This document shows positions 54,772 to 63,720 of a stretch of 64,000 nucleotides of DNA, in pieces. The notes below the pieces were generated by a model. It was not told the DNA's origin. It saw only the letters and a program-made list of their open reading frames with translations, and made no database searches. The DNA is taken from contig NZ_BAEP01000075.1 in NCBI RefSeq assembly GCF_000315015.1, positions 310,001 through 374,000 on the forward strand. Reading direction: 5' to 3'. A program made the translations under genes and the position numbers. The DNA is from Paraglaciecola mesophila KMM 241. GTDB lineage: Bacteria; Pseudomonadota; Gammaproteobacteria; Enterobacterales; Alteromonadaceae. Each line of letters begins with the position of its first letter. Position 1 is the stretch's first letter.

Positions 54772-56121
54772 ATGGGTTTGAGGTTTGTAACTAATCATTT
54801 GGCGAAAAGTATTTGGCTCAAAGGTGCCATCGTCACACTAGCGTTTGGGATGAATGTAACTGCATTTGCTGAAAATAGAATTGATACCCAGCGCCCAGAT
54901 GCTCCGGAGCTTGCTGCGTATGGTGAGCACAGCATTGGTGTACGTCAGCTTGAAGTGGCTAACCCAAATCAAATCGAGATGCTAAAGCTCGACCCCACTA
55001 AACCTGAGCCTGAAACGTTGCCCCGTTACGATCGGCCGCTTACATTAGAGGTTTGGTACCCGGCTTTAAAAGGCAGTACGGGCAATACTACCCTTAAAGC
55101 TTACATGCGTGACGGTAAAACCGAAGTGGATTTACACGGTAAGGCTGTGCGAGATGCTAAGCCAAAAATGACTGACAACGCTTTTCCGCTGGTGCTTATT
55201 TCACATGGATACCCGGGGAATCGTTTTTTGCTCGCACATTTAGCTGAGAATATTGCCTCGAAGGGCTATGTGGTTGTGTCTATCGATCACACCGACTCAA
55301 CTTATCGAACAAAAGCGGCATTTTCTTCGACCTTGGTTAATCGCCCAGTGGACCAGCTTTTTGTGTTGTCGCAAATAGAGGGTATGGCGAAAGACAAAGA
55401 TTCATTTTTGTACGGTTTGGTTGATACGTCTGACACCGGTTTAATCGGATATTCAATGGGTGGTTATGGTGCTGTGATTAACGCCGGCGCAGGGGTGACC
55501 GAACAAGTCGTTACGAGTAAGCAGAGCCCGCCATTTGGTGCGCTTGAACGCCATCAGTCAGGTATTAAGCCCAATGCTGATAAACGTTTAAAGACCGTTA
55601 TAGCGTTTGCACCTTGGGGTATGAATTACCATATGTTTAGCAGTGAAACGCTGAAAGAAATTAGTGTTCCTATGTTGCTAATAGCAGGCTCTCAGGACGA
55701 TGTGTCGGGTTACGAAAATGGCGTTCGAGCCATTTGGCAGGGGGCAAGCAACGTGGATCGCTCACTTCTGACTTATGATAATGCCAATCACAATGCAGGG
55801 GCGGTGATGCCAGCACCAGAAGAGTCCTATGTATTTGATAAAGAACTAGGTTTTAATATCAGCGAGCATTACGTCGATGCGGTTTGGGATAATGCGCGCA
55901 TGAATAATATTGCCCAGCATTTTGTTACCGCATGGCTAGATAAATACCTGAAAAATGATATTTCAAAAGATGCGTACTTGGATATTGTGCCAGATTCAAA
56001 CGAGGGTGTTTATGCCCTTGACGAAGAAGGCGAGGCGAAACCAGAGCATTCCTATTGGAAAGGCTTTGGAAATCGCACTGCCAAAGGCCTGCACTTCGAG
56101 ACGCTTTCTTCAGAAAAATAA
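54772..56121 (+). CDS. Secreted alpha/beta hydrolase (PAF acetylhydrolase / dienelactone hydrolase type)
   Basis: A 449-residue exported enzyme with a signal peptide ending NVTAFAEN. An alpha/beta hydrolase domain with LVLISHGYPGNR, the nucleophile elbow GYSMGGYGAV and the acid in GSQDDVSGYE is followed by the histidine in NANHNAG. An unusual long N-terminal segment precedes the hydrolase fold. Substrate is unknown. The ATG has GGAGTAGGTA just upstream. Confidence 0.85.
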   Translation: MGLRFVTNHLAKSIWLKGAIVTLAFGMNVTAFAENRIDTQRPDAPELAAYGEHSIGVRQLEVANPNQIEMLKLDPTKPEPETLPRYDRPLTLEVWYPALKGSTGNTTLKAYMRDGKTEVDLHGKAVRDAKPKMTDNAFPLVLISHGYPGNRFLLAHLAENIASKGYVVVSIDHTDSTYRTKAAFSSTLVNRPVDQLFVLSQIEGMAKDKDSFLYGLVDTSDTGLIGYSMGGYGAVINAGAGVTEQVVTSKQSPPFGALERHQSGIKPNADKRLKTVIAFAPWGMNYHMFSSETLKEISVPMLLIAGSQDDVSGYENGVRAIWQGASNVDRSLLTYDNANHNAGAVMPAPEESYVFDKELGFNISEHYVDAVWDNARMNNIAQHFVTAWLDKYLKNDISKDAYLDIVPDSNEGVYALDEEGEAKPEHSYWKGFGNRTAKGLHFETLSSEK

Positions 56122-56552
56122 CTAAGACAGTACAACCCCTACGCCACTCATTGGTGTAAGGAGGAGATCTGATTAGCCATTGTAAACACTGCGCTGCTTG
56201 CAATGGCCTTTTCCCGCTTACTGTGGCCGCTAATTGTTTCGGCTTCGTATCTAGCGCTTTCATATGCTCTTTCTCTTCACTTTCATTCTTCACAGGTCAT
56301 GTGAATACACATGGTCAAATAATGCGGTTATACCACGGTAAAATTTACACAGATTTTTCCGTATTATCTTCATTTAAGTCTTTTAACCTTCATAACATTA
56401 TGATTTTTAATAATTATTTATCTGGCGTTGGTTTTGCTTTGCTCTTTGCTACAAACTCTTTACTACAAAATAACACGCTTCTTTGAAATACAGAGCGTTA
56501 CATCGCAAAACATTTAAACAGCAAGCATTGATACACAAAGCAGGGCGTCAAG
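56122..56552. other. Intergenic region between hydrolase and mgtC-like gene
   Basis: 431 bp without a credible gene. A hairpin at 56176-56212 (GCCATTG...CAATGGCCTTTT) probably ends the hydrolase transcript. The rest is AT-rich (56330-56500) and likely holds the MgtC-like promoter; no operator was recognised. Confidence 0.5.
56176..56212 (+). terminator. Probable terminator of the hydrolase gene
   Basis: GCCATTG pairs with CAATGGC across an 18-nt loop, then TTTT, 55 bp after the stop codon. Confidence 0.6.
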
Positions 56553-57026
56553 ATGGATATTATTCCTGAGCATCTTATTAATTTTGAAATTAATCTTCAG
56601 TTGGTGGTGTATCACCTATTCCAGCTCGGGCTAGCATTTTTATTTGCCTTGCCCATTGCCTTGAACCGAGAGAGTGGATCTAAGGGAGCAGGGTTGCGTA
56701 CCTTTCCGCTGGTGGCGCTAGCTTCATGCGCGTTTATGCTCATCGCTATGAATGCTTATGCAGAAGGCGACGGCGAAGCAGAAGCAAGAGTGATGTACGG
56801 TATCGTAACGGGGATTGGCTTTATTGGTGGCGGTGCTATTTTTAAGCAGGAAAATGGCGCCAGTGGCACAGCAACCGCAGCGGGTATCTGGAACACTGGC
56901 GCCATAGGAGTAGCGGTCGCCTATCAAAACTATGAAATCGCGCTGATTTTATCCTTGATGAATTTCTGCATTTTCCGTTTCGCCCGTAGCGTCAAGGTTC
57001 AAAAAGCGAAACACTTAGATGATTGA
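56553..57026 (+). CDS. MgtC/SapB family membrane protein
   Basis: A 157-residue polytopic membrane protein containing only the N-terminal MgtC membrane domain. It has LALPIALNRESGSKGAGLRTFPLVALASCAF, and then GIVTGIGFIGGGAIFK and TAAGIWNTGAIGVAVAYQ, which are MgtC/SapB signatures. The C-terminal cytosolic ACT-like domain of Salmonella MgtC is missing, as in the short SapB form. Function in magnesium homeostasis or membrane ATPase control is not certain. Monocistronic. Confidence 0.88.
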   Translation: MDIIPEHLINFEINLQLVVYHLFQLGLAFLFALPIALNRESGSKGAGLRTFPLVALASCAFMLIAMNAYAEGDGEAEARVMYGIVTGIGFIGGGAIFKQENGASGTATAAGIWNTGAIGVAVAYQNYEIALILSLMNFCIFRFARSVKVQKAKHLDD

Positions 57027-57068
57027 GCCCGTTTGAACGCAGAGGGTTAAAACTGTAAACGGGTTTTG
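57027..57068 (+). terminator. Probable terminator of the mgtC-like gene
   Basis: CCCGTTT pairs with AAACGGG around a 22-nt loop, followed by TTTTGGG, starting a few bases after the stop codon. Confidence 0.6.
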
Positions 57069-57345
57069 GGTTTGTGTAACCGATATTAGCAGTGTGTGGT
57101 TGCGGGCGTTCAAAACAAGACAATTGAATTTAACTTTTGGTGGGGAACGCATTTTAGCCGTTCACTGGATGTTATACTCGGTTTGATACTGGTTTATGCA
57201 GCTTGTAAAGCATAACGCCAACCAGGACAGTAAACAAAACGAAAATTAGAGGTAAAGCAATTCATAACGACGCACGCAATACATCAAACCAAACCGTCAG
57301 GCAATAATGAGACGCTGGGTGGAACCGGCCGAATGAGGGACAAAA
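57069..57345. other. Intergenic region before the CC0125-like lipoprotein gene
   Basis: Together with the preceding terminator, about 319 bp without a gene. I see no operators or repeats. A GAGGGACAAAA ribosome site sits just before the ATG at 57346. Confidence 0.4.
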
Positions 57346-57876
57346 ATGAAAACGAATATAGTGCTATTACTCACTGCGATACTGCTGGGCGGTTGTGAAA
57401 GTCAGCCTGACTATCGTGAAGCGACCAAAGGTGGCTTTGGGTATACCGAAAGCAAATTTACTGACACTCAATATCGCGTGAACTTTAAAGGTCGTGGTAC
57501 CGATAAGTCAAAAGCGATGGACTACGCCATGTTGCGCGCCGCCGAACTGACCTTAGAGCAAGGTTACGACTGGTTTGTGGTTACAGACAGGGAAACCTTA
57601 GTAGACAAAGAAAACGTGCAACTGAGCCCGCAGGTGGGTTTTAGTCGTCGCTACGCCACGCTTACCGATTGTGGGGCGTTAACCTGCCGGACATCTCGCT
57701 TCCCCCGCAGTCAATTCGAAACTGGAGTATTTATTGGCGGCTCTGAGCAAAGTGAAATAGAGAGTATCTTGAATATTAAGATGGGCAAGGGGGCAAAACC
57801 TAATTCGGGGACCAGTTTCGACGCGAAGCAAGTGACTGAAAACTTGGGACCTAAGAAAGACACAGTGCAAGACTGA
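57346..57876 (+). CDS. CC0125/CC1285-type lipoprotein
   Basis: A 176-residue lipoprotein with lipobox LLGGC near residue 17. The central region TQYRVNFKGRGTDKSKAMDYAMLRAAELTLEQG matches the CC0125/CC1285 family pattern (RAAELTLEQGYDWFVV), an uncharacterised envelope lipoprotein group. Two cysteines (ALTC, DCGALT) are close together. GAGGGAC is upstream. Function is unknown. Confidence 0.78.
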   Translation: MKTNIVLLLTAILLGGCESQPDYREATKGGFGYTESKFTDTQYRVNFKGRGTDKSKAMDYAMLRAAELTLEQGYDWFVVTDRETLVDKENVQLSPQVGFSRRYATLTDCGALTCRTSRFPRSQFETGVFIGGSEQSEIESILNIKMGKGAKPNSGTSFDAKQVTENLGPKKDTVQD

Positions 57877-57954
57877 TATACTCTGTGGTAGGTGTTGATT
57901 TTGCGGCTTTCATTTTAAGATCAGGTACTCAGACGACCTTTGATACACCATTAC

Positions 57955-57995
57955 AAAAAAAGCTCAACGCTATAAACGTTGAGCTATTTTGTCGT
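57955..57995. terminator. Bidirectional terminator
   Basis: AGCTCAACG-CTATAAA-CGTTGAGCT with A-run on the left and TTTTG on the right. It lies between two convergent genes and serves both the lipoprotein and the oxidoreductase. Confidence 0.85.
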
Positions 57996-58015
57996 TGCTA
58001 TTCAGAAAATAAGAG

Positions 58016-58648
58016 TTAGTAAGCCACGCTAATGCGCTGATTAATATGCTCAGCATTTTCTGCTTCATCCACTAAGGCTTTGGCGTAATCAGTGACCGAA
58101 ATTTTACTTTCACCATCGCTATTGGTAAAAAACGCATCACCGCCAATACGAAACTCTCCTTCGCTATCACCTGGGTAAAGCACAGCCGCTGGGCTAACGA
58201 AGGTCCACGATGTTTTCGATTTAGTGCTGCGAAATACGTTAAGGGCTTCCCCTTGTGCTAGGGCTTCGTCCTTATATTCAGCAGGGAAATCAGGTGAGGT
58301 TACAAGTGCCACGCCTGGAGCAATTTCCAAACTACCGGCGCCGCCTACCCATATTAAACGTTTACCGCTATTGGCAAGAGATGTCAGCAGACGTTCAGCG
58401 GCTTTTGCCACTATCTCATGGTTACCTGCCGCGCGGCCGCCAATAGATGCGATAACCACATCTGCATCGGCAACGACAGGTGCGAAATCAGCCGTACTTT
58501 GTAAGTCGTAAACACGTGATGTAACCCCTTCGGCGGTTAACTTTGCAGCATCACGTACGATTGCCACTACTTCGTGTCCCCGGCTTTTCGCTTGTGCTAC
58601 TACTGTGCTACCAACCCAACCTGTTGCCCCTAAAACTGCGATTCTCAT
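58016..58648 (-). CDS. NAD(P)-binding oxidoreductase, Rossmann fold
   Basis: About 210 residues, of the atypical SDR / NAD(P)H-binding (NmrA-like) type. The nucleotide motif GATGWVGS is at residues 7-14, with DVVIASIGGRA next. It resembles small flavin-reductase-like or sugar-dehydratase-like SDR proteins; the substrate is unknown. GGAG seven bases upstream supports the ATG at 58648. It is divergent from a LysR regulator, probably its controller. Confidence 0.85.
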   Translation of the reverse strand: MRIAVLGATGWVGSTVVAQAKSRGHEVVAIVRDAAKLTAEGVTSRVYDLQSTADFAPVVADADVVIASIGGRAAGNHEIVAKAAERLLTSLANSGKRLIWVGGAGSLEIAPGVALVTSPDFPAEYKDEALAQGEALNVFRSTKSKTSWTFVSPAAVLYPGDSEGEFRIGGDAFFTNSDGESKISVTDYAKALVDEAENAEHINQRISVAY

Positions 58649-58763
58649 ATTGATTCTCCAATTGTCCATTGTGTTACGTTAAGAAAGTGAAGCCAGTTTA
58701 CTTGTGTTGGCATAAGTGATAAATATCGGTAAATGATTAATATTGTTTCATTTTGAGATGCTA

Positions 58764-59660
58764 ATGGACCGGATAACGTCGTTACAAAGCTTTATGGAAG
58801 TAGCTCGTTGTGGCAGCTTTACTAAAGCCGCAGATAATATTGGATTAAGTCGTTTACAAGTGACTCGCCACGTTCAGGATATTGAACAGTGGTTGGGTTT
58901 ACGCTTGTTTCATCGCACCACACGTAAAGTAAGTTTGACCATGCAAGGTGAAGAAGCGTTGGGGTTTGCAAAGCAAATACTCAGTTCGGTTTCGGATCTG
59001 CAAAGTCGTGCTCATAGTCACAACCACGAACTCGTTGGTACCATTCGAGTTGCGACCCCAATTGGACTTGGTCAAAATATGCTGTTTGATGCCATCCAAG
59101 CGTTTGTGTCTATTCACCCCAAAACCCATATTCAAATGGTTTTATCTGATGGGCTGTCGCAGCTAGTAGATGAACGAGTCGATATTGCGCTGCGCTACGT
59201 TGATCAACCACATCAGCAATTAATTGCTAGAAGGCTAATGCATATCGATAGTGTTCTATGTGCGTCCCCGAACTATATTGCGCAGCACGCCAAATTGAAT
59301 CAACCCAATGATTTGCTAGCGCATAATTGCCTTGTTCACAGTAGTAGTCATCAATGGCGGGTTATGTCACCAACAAGCGATGAACAAATCAGTGTGTCAG
59401 GGAATATTCAAGCTAATGAAATGGGCGTTATTTTAAAGGCGGCGCTGCGCGGGTTAGGCATTGCGTGTTTACCATGTGATTTGGCCAATCGTTATTTGCT
59501 AAACCGTGAACTGGTTCAAGTGCTGCCTGGTTACAACATGCCTGGCAGTAATCTGTGGGCGGTGTATTTGTCTCGTGATCACCAGCAAAATGTGGTGCGT
59601 GCTTTTATTGATTTTATCGCCGAGCGTTGGCAAGCGGATATTCAACGGGTTACAAATTGA
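58764..59660 (+). CDS. LysR family transcriptional regulator
   Basis: About 298 residues with N-terminal winged helix (TSLQSFMEVARCGSFTKAADNIGLSRLQVTRHV) and a substrate-binding domain. It belongs to the DmlR/AaeR-like LysR group. It is divergent from the NAD(P)-binding oxidoreductase gene with a 115-bp intergenic region, so it probably controls that gene and itself. The frame extends 7 codons upstream to a TTG; the ATG at 58764 gives the usual MDRITSLQSF start. Confidence 0.88.
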   Translation: MDRITSLQSFMEVARCGSFTKAADNIGLSRLQVTRHVQDIEQWLGLRLFHRTTRKVSLTMQGEEALGFAKQILSSVSDLQSRAHSHNHELVGTIRVATPIGLGQNMLFDAIQAFVSIHPKTHIQMVLSDGLSQLVDERVDIALRYVDQPHQQLIARRLMHIDSVLCASPNYIAQHAKLNQPNDLLAHNCLVHSSSHQWRVMSPTSDEQISVSGNIQANEMGVILKAALRGLGIACLPCDLANRYLLNRELVQVLPGYNMPGSNLWAVYLSRDHQQNVVRAFIDFIAERWQADIQRVTN

Positions 59661-59740
59661 TTAATATTGAAAGGTGAACTTTTACACCGTTGTGCGTATC
59701 AATAGTTAATATCCCTCAACATTCTTTGGAAAAGCTTTAT

Positions 59741-59989
59741 ATGCTAAATCAAACTAAGAGTGCATCACGCTATTTACCTCAGGCGGCAGTGTCTATTGTG
59801 TTTTTGTTGTCAATATCTGCCTGTACGAACAAGCAACTCTACAAAGCGGGGCAGTCGTATCAGAAAAGTGAATGCGAACGCACTGCGCTTTCTGATGTGC
59901 AATTTAGAGAGTGTAAAGATGTGGAGGCAAAGCGTTTTGAAGAGTACGAACGTGAACGCCAAGAAACACTTGAAACGAGTAAACCTTAA
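59741..59989 (+). CDS. Small lipoprotein
   Basis: About 82 residues with a lipobox (LSISAC), a short mature part and an acidic/basic C-terminal helix (FEEYERERQETLETSK). Its cysteines in SECERTALSDVQFRECKD could form a disulfide. I do not recognise a family. It lies between the LysR gene and the PEP-CTERM gene. The ATG at 59741 is preceded by GGAAAAG; a longer frame starts at 59690. Confidence 0.65.
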   Translation: MLNQTKSASRYLPQAAVSIVFLLSISACTNKQLYKAGQSYQKSECERTALSDVQFRECKDVEAKRFEEYERERQETLETSKP

Positions 59990-60171
59990 AGCAACTCGTA
60001 ATAGAGTAATTGTACTTTAGTCCAGATTGAGTGTTTTTTAACTCAGTGCTATACACTGCTTTTACCTGCCGTTCGTATTTTGCAATTTTTTAAATGTTTG
60101 ATACATAAGTTAAAATTAAAATGGTGTTGTTCTTGCTGTTAAGGCTGTGATTTTACTAAAAGGAATGTCAC

Positions 60172-60981
60172 ATGCAGAATAATAATAGCAAAAAAATACG
60201 TTCTAACCTGATCACTAAAATGGTCAAACTACTGAGTTTAACCGCTGTACTGAGCCTGTCTTGTAATGCTTTAGCGGCCCCAATTAATGGCACAGGCAAT
60301 ATTACTCCTGACGTCATTTTTGGCGATGGTAATGCAAACGGCTCGTGGACAGGGGAAGCATTGAATGGCGTTGAAGTAGCCCTGCGAGGGAAGCTAAGAT
60401 ATAACGCAGCAGGAAGTCCTGAAAATACCTTTAACTACGACGGCGATCGTACTTATACATTTGACCCTACCTTAAGCTTATTACCTGCAAATCGTTCAGT
60501 ATTTAATTTCGAGTACGCGGTGAATGTTGACGCGGGCGCTAACCCATCGGGCGCGATGTTAGATAATTTTACTTATCTGTTTGAGTTTGATGTAGACCCC
60601 ACAGCCGGCACTGACTTTGTCAGCTTCGATATCATTACTTTAAAAACTGACAACGAACTTGGCGATAGCGGCACTGCGAATGGTGATGGATTAAAGGATA
60701 TACCCAACTACGCCTCTAATTTAAGTAATTATAGCGTTGCGCAGAATTCTCAGAATCGCGGTTTTGGCTATTCTGGCCTACTTGATGCGGCTACTGAGGG
60801 CATGTTTACTTATAACTTAACGGTGCTTGATGCAAATGGTGGAGAAGTGGCCATCAGTTCAATTGATATTGTTGTTGGAAGTGTCCCGGTGTCAGCACCA
60901 TCGACTTTTGCATGCTTATTTGCAGGTGTATTTGTGCTTAGTTTTGCAGGGTTGCGCAGACGTAGAAAACAAAATAGCTAA
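60172..60981 (+). CDS. PEP-CTERM-like exported protein
   Basis: A 269-residue protein with a signal peptide (cleavage around ALA-AP), a beta-rich body with Asn/Gly/Asp repeats (GNITPDVIFGDGNANG, NVDAGANPSG) and a C-terminal sorting signal: VPVSAPST, a hydrophobic helix (FACLFAGVFVLSFAGL) and RRRRK. This is the exosortase (EpsH) signal architecture, with SAPST in place of the more usual PEP. Such proteins are associated with exopolysaccharide and biofilm. No exosortase gene lies in the window. A terminator follows. Confidence 0.8.
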   Translation: MQNNNSKKIRSNLITKMVKLLSLTAVLSLSCNALAAPINGTGNITPDVIFGDGNANGSWTGEALNGVEVALRGKLRYNAAGSPENTFNYDGDRTYTFDPTLSLLPANRSVFNFEYAVNVDAGANPSGAMLDNFTYLFEFDVDPTAGTDFVSFDIITLKTDNELGDSGTANGDGLKDIPNYASNLSNYSVAQNSQNRGFGYSGLLDAATEGMFTYNLTVLDANGGEVAISSIDIVVGSVPVSAPSTFACLFAGVFVLSFAGLRRRRKQNS

Positions 60982-61010
60982 CTGCTAAAGAGTCCCTAAA
61001 AAGGCTATTC

Positions 61011-61058
61011 AAAAGGGCATCTACCACAATGCGATTACTGAGGTAGCAGCCCTTTTTA
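61011..61058. terminator. Convergent terminator
   Basis: AAAGGGC + CTACC pairs with GGTAG + GCCCTTT around a loop, ending TTTTTATT. It lies between the PEP-CTERM gene (plus) and cti (minus) and can serve both. Confidence 0.8.
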
Positions 61059-61071
61059 TTTGGTTTAATCT

Positions 61072-63468
61072 CTAACGGTTTTCTAATCGATTGTAATCTA
61101 GCAGTCCACCTTCGATTGGGTTGTGTTTCATGAAGGTTTGATAGAGTTTATCGCTGAATTCCCAAAAATCTTTGGTTGTGCGCCTTACCGCAAATAGATC
61201 TAAGAAGGCTTCGTAATCTTGTTCGTTTTCAATTTGCTGAGCTTTTGCCACTAATTTGGCGATATCCGCCTCTTTTACACGCCAGAATACATCGGGGTAA
61301 CTACCGAGCAACCCATGTACTAGCGTCACGTTATCATTGGCATGATCGCGATTAACATCTTCAGAAAACAAGCTGTTCACATTGAAATGCGCACTGTTGC
61401 GCACCAAGGTGAAAATCTCAGGTTTATCACTGTCTGTGGGTTCGACCATGATCATGCTCAGCTCTGGCAATATTGAGGCGCTTTGGCCTTTGATGTTGGC
61501 TAGCTGTCCGAGCAAGGCTTTGCTATTTCTACCTAGTTCGCTGTCCTGTAATCGGTAACGGCTGGGTTGCACACCTTGTACATGTTCAGCAAAAATATCG
61601 TATAACTCTTTCTTGTGGTGCTGGGTCTTAAACTGCATACCACTGGGCTGGTCGAATGGGTTGATTTTACCTTCAACAAATTCGGTTAGCTCTGGACCCG
61701 CTTTTTGATACCAAGAGGCCAACTCTTGGTGACGTGTTTCAGGCGGTAAAAAGGCCAAAAAGTTTGATTCACCTTCCATACGCAGAAAGTCCATGTACAG
61801 GCGCGTCATCAACTGATGACCATAATTGCCATAAACATCAAACCCAGCGACTAACAGATAATGAATACGCTCTAGTAGTGCGTAATCGATAACCCAAGCG
61901 GTTTTAGGCGGTTTGCCAATAAGCCCTTTCACAACGGTTGCGTTATCGAAGTGACGAAACACCGTCAGCGTGGCGTTGTCATTTTCACCGTCACCGTCCC
62001 ATATATCGTTCTCAGTGAAATGCTGGCCATCTTCCAATGCGGTGGCCATGAAATCATGTCGTGCACGCATGTAATCACCTTGACGTGAGGCATACTCAAG
62101 CCAAGTCACTGCAAATGCGGTGCTTTCGTGCTCCGCTGGGAGGCGCAGGTTGTCTTTTTGTGACTCGTAGAAAGCGTGTATCTTGGGGGAATCTGCCACT
62201 TCTGGCTTTACAAAGTACACCCAGAAACGATCGTTAATCACATTCAACGCCACCTGACCACGACACACAGGCCCTTTGATGTAACCCATGATGGTGTTTT
62301 GAGCACGCTCAAGCATAAAGCGGTAGCGCGCGTTTTCCGGTAGCTGGGTGAATGCTGTTAGCGGGTTTGCCGCCACTTTGGGCTTATAACTCGGTAGCTC
62401 GGTCACTGTATAATCAGCGTCTACAAACCACTTCTGCCATTTGTCGGTGAGTGCTTTGTGAATAGCGTAAGGCTGGTGGGTTTTGTTGACTATGGTCGAC
62501 ATAACAGGCTGCAAGCGATAATAAACGCGTTTTACCCCAGGCTCATCAAATGGGCGGCGACTCGGAATGACATCAATAGCTTGCCCTGATGGAGTTCTTG
62601 AGCGCACAAGATTAAAAAACTGTGGCTGGGCATCAGGCGCGGTTATCTCGCTAAAATACAAATGAGAGCTAAATAAATGTTCATAAATGTAGCGAGCGCT
62701 TAATTGCACTTTCAGATTGTCGGCATTCAAAAAATCTTCTAATGAGTTCACCGCTGATTCTTGCGCTTCAGACAGTGGTGCGCGAGCAGGCAGATAAGCG
62801 CCGCTGTCTATCCAACTCATGAGTATGTTGTGCTCTTCACCGGTTAATTCTGGGAGCGCGTAGGGCATACCACCAAATGCTTGGCTTTTCGCATAGCCAT
62901 CAAATTCGGCAATGGTGGGGCATTGCTGGCTGCGATCGATAGAGACATCGAAACGTTCGTCTAACAACTTGTCATCAGGCAAAGGGTGCTGCTGCTTAAG
63001 CATCAACATTTTTGCTAAAACGGACGCTTGAGTGTTAGCGCTAGGGGTTTGTTCTCGCTCATTTAAAACTGGGTAAAAGCCGCGCTCGCGCCAATCGGGA
63101 GAATCTAATGCATCCAAAAATAATCGATTTGGCGTGGCGGCAAGTATACGCGACCCGTGATACACAATTTCTTTGTTCGCGCCGCGTTCTATGCCCTCAG
63201 GCGAGCTCATCTTAAGCTGGCAAGGAGCGTCGTAGCAGGCATGGCAAACCACACAACGTCCTTCGATTACTGGAGCAACTTTGGTTTGATAAAATGCGGT
63301 GGCAGGGCTTTCTAATGATGCTTGAGCGACACTGGCTGGCGCGCGGTTTACTGGATTTTCTTCGCCGTAAAGCTTGTTCAAATCGAGATTGGCAATGGTC
63401 GCGCAACCCGAGCAGACGAGAATGACGGTGATGAATACTTTAATCCATCTGGAGTGTGTATTTTGCAT
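61072..63468 (-). CDS. cti: Fatty acid cis/trans isomerase
   Basis: A 798-residue periplasmic enzyme that converts cis to trans unsaturated fatty acids in membrane phospholipids for rapid response to solvent or heat stress. The c-type heme site CVVCH is at residues 72-76, typical of Cti, with a nearby CYDAPC. The N-terminus is a hydrophobic export signal (VFITVILVCSGCATI); the Cys could also fit a poor lipobox. Long Cti-domain sequence (SRRPFDEPGVKRVYY, GYIKGPVCRGQVALNVIND) supports assignment. It is transcribed opposite to the next MFS gene. Confidence 0.93.
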   Translation of the reverse strand: MQNTHSRWIKVFITVILVCSGCATIANLDLNKLYGEENPVNRAPASVAQASLESPATAFYQTKVAPVIEGRCVVCHACYDAPCQLKMSSPEGIERGANKEIVYHGSRILAATPNRLFLDALDSPDWRERGFYPVLNEREQTPSANTQASVLAKMLMLKQQHPLPDDKLLDERFDVSIDRSQQCPTIAEFDGYAKSQAFGGMPYALPELTGEEHNILMSWIDSGAYLPARAPLSEAQESAVNSLEDFLNADNLKVQLSARYIYEHLFSSHLYFSEITAPDAQPQFFNLVRSRTPSGQAIDVIPSRRPFDEPGVKRVYYRLQPVMSTIVNKTHQPYAIHKALTDKWQKWFVDADYTVTELPSYKPKVAANPLTAFTQLPENARYRFMLERAQNTIMGYIKGPVCRGQVALNVINDRFWVYFVKPEVADSPKIHAFYESQKDNLRLPAEHESTAFAVTWLEYASRQGDYMRARHDFMATALEDGQHFTENDIWDGDGENDNATLTVFRHFDNATVVKGLIGKPPKTAWVIDYALLERIHYLLVAGFDVYGNYGHQLMTRLYMDFLRMEGESNFLAFLPPETRHQELASWYQKAGPELTEFVEGKINPFDQPSGMQFKTQHHKKELYDIFAEHVQGVQPSRYRLQDSELGRNSKALLGQLANIKGQSASILPELSMIMVEPTDSDKPEIFTLVRNSAHFNVNSLFSEDVNRDHANDNVTLVHGLLGSYPDVFWRVKEADIAKLVAKAQQIENEQDYEAFLDLFAVRRTTKDFWEFSDKLYQTFMKHNPIEGGLLDYNRLENR

Positions 63469-63720
63469 AAGAGTCCGATTAAGGCAGTCACCCTGAGTTT
63501 AATCAAAACAGAGCGTTGTGGTGTGGCGTGTGTGTTTGCGCCGCAGTTTACCCTCTAGCGGGCATTGACTCAACCAAGAAGCACTCAAGCTGGGTGCTTT
63601 CTAAGCTAAATGCTGCCTGAGCTGGTTTTAGTTCATAGGCTTATAAGTAACCACTCACTTGACAGCATCAACGAAAGCAGGAACGCTACCGTGACTTCTT
63701 TAACAGGTATTTGGTAATTT
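63469..63720. other. Divergent intergenic region between cti and an MFS gene
   Basis: 252 bp. No operator or repeat was recognised, and the promoters of both divergent genes should lie here. Confidence 0.35.

Noticed and set aside
55925-56293. 122-residue minus-strand ORF at the end of the hydrolase gene
   Set aside because: It overlaps the hydrolase coding sequence and its terminator; no recognisable domain.
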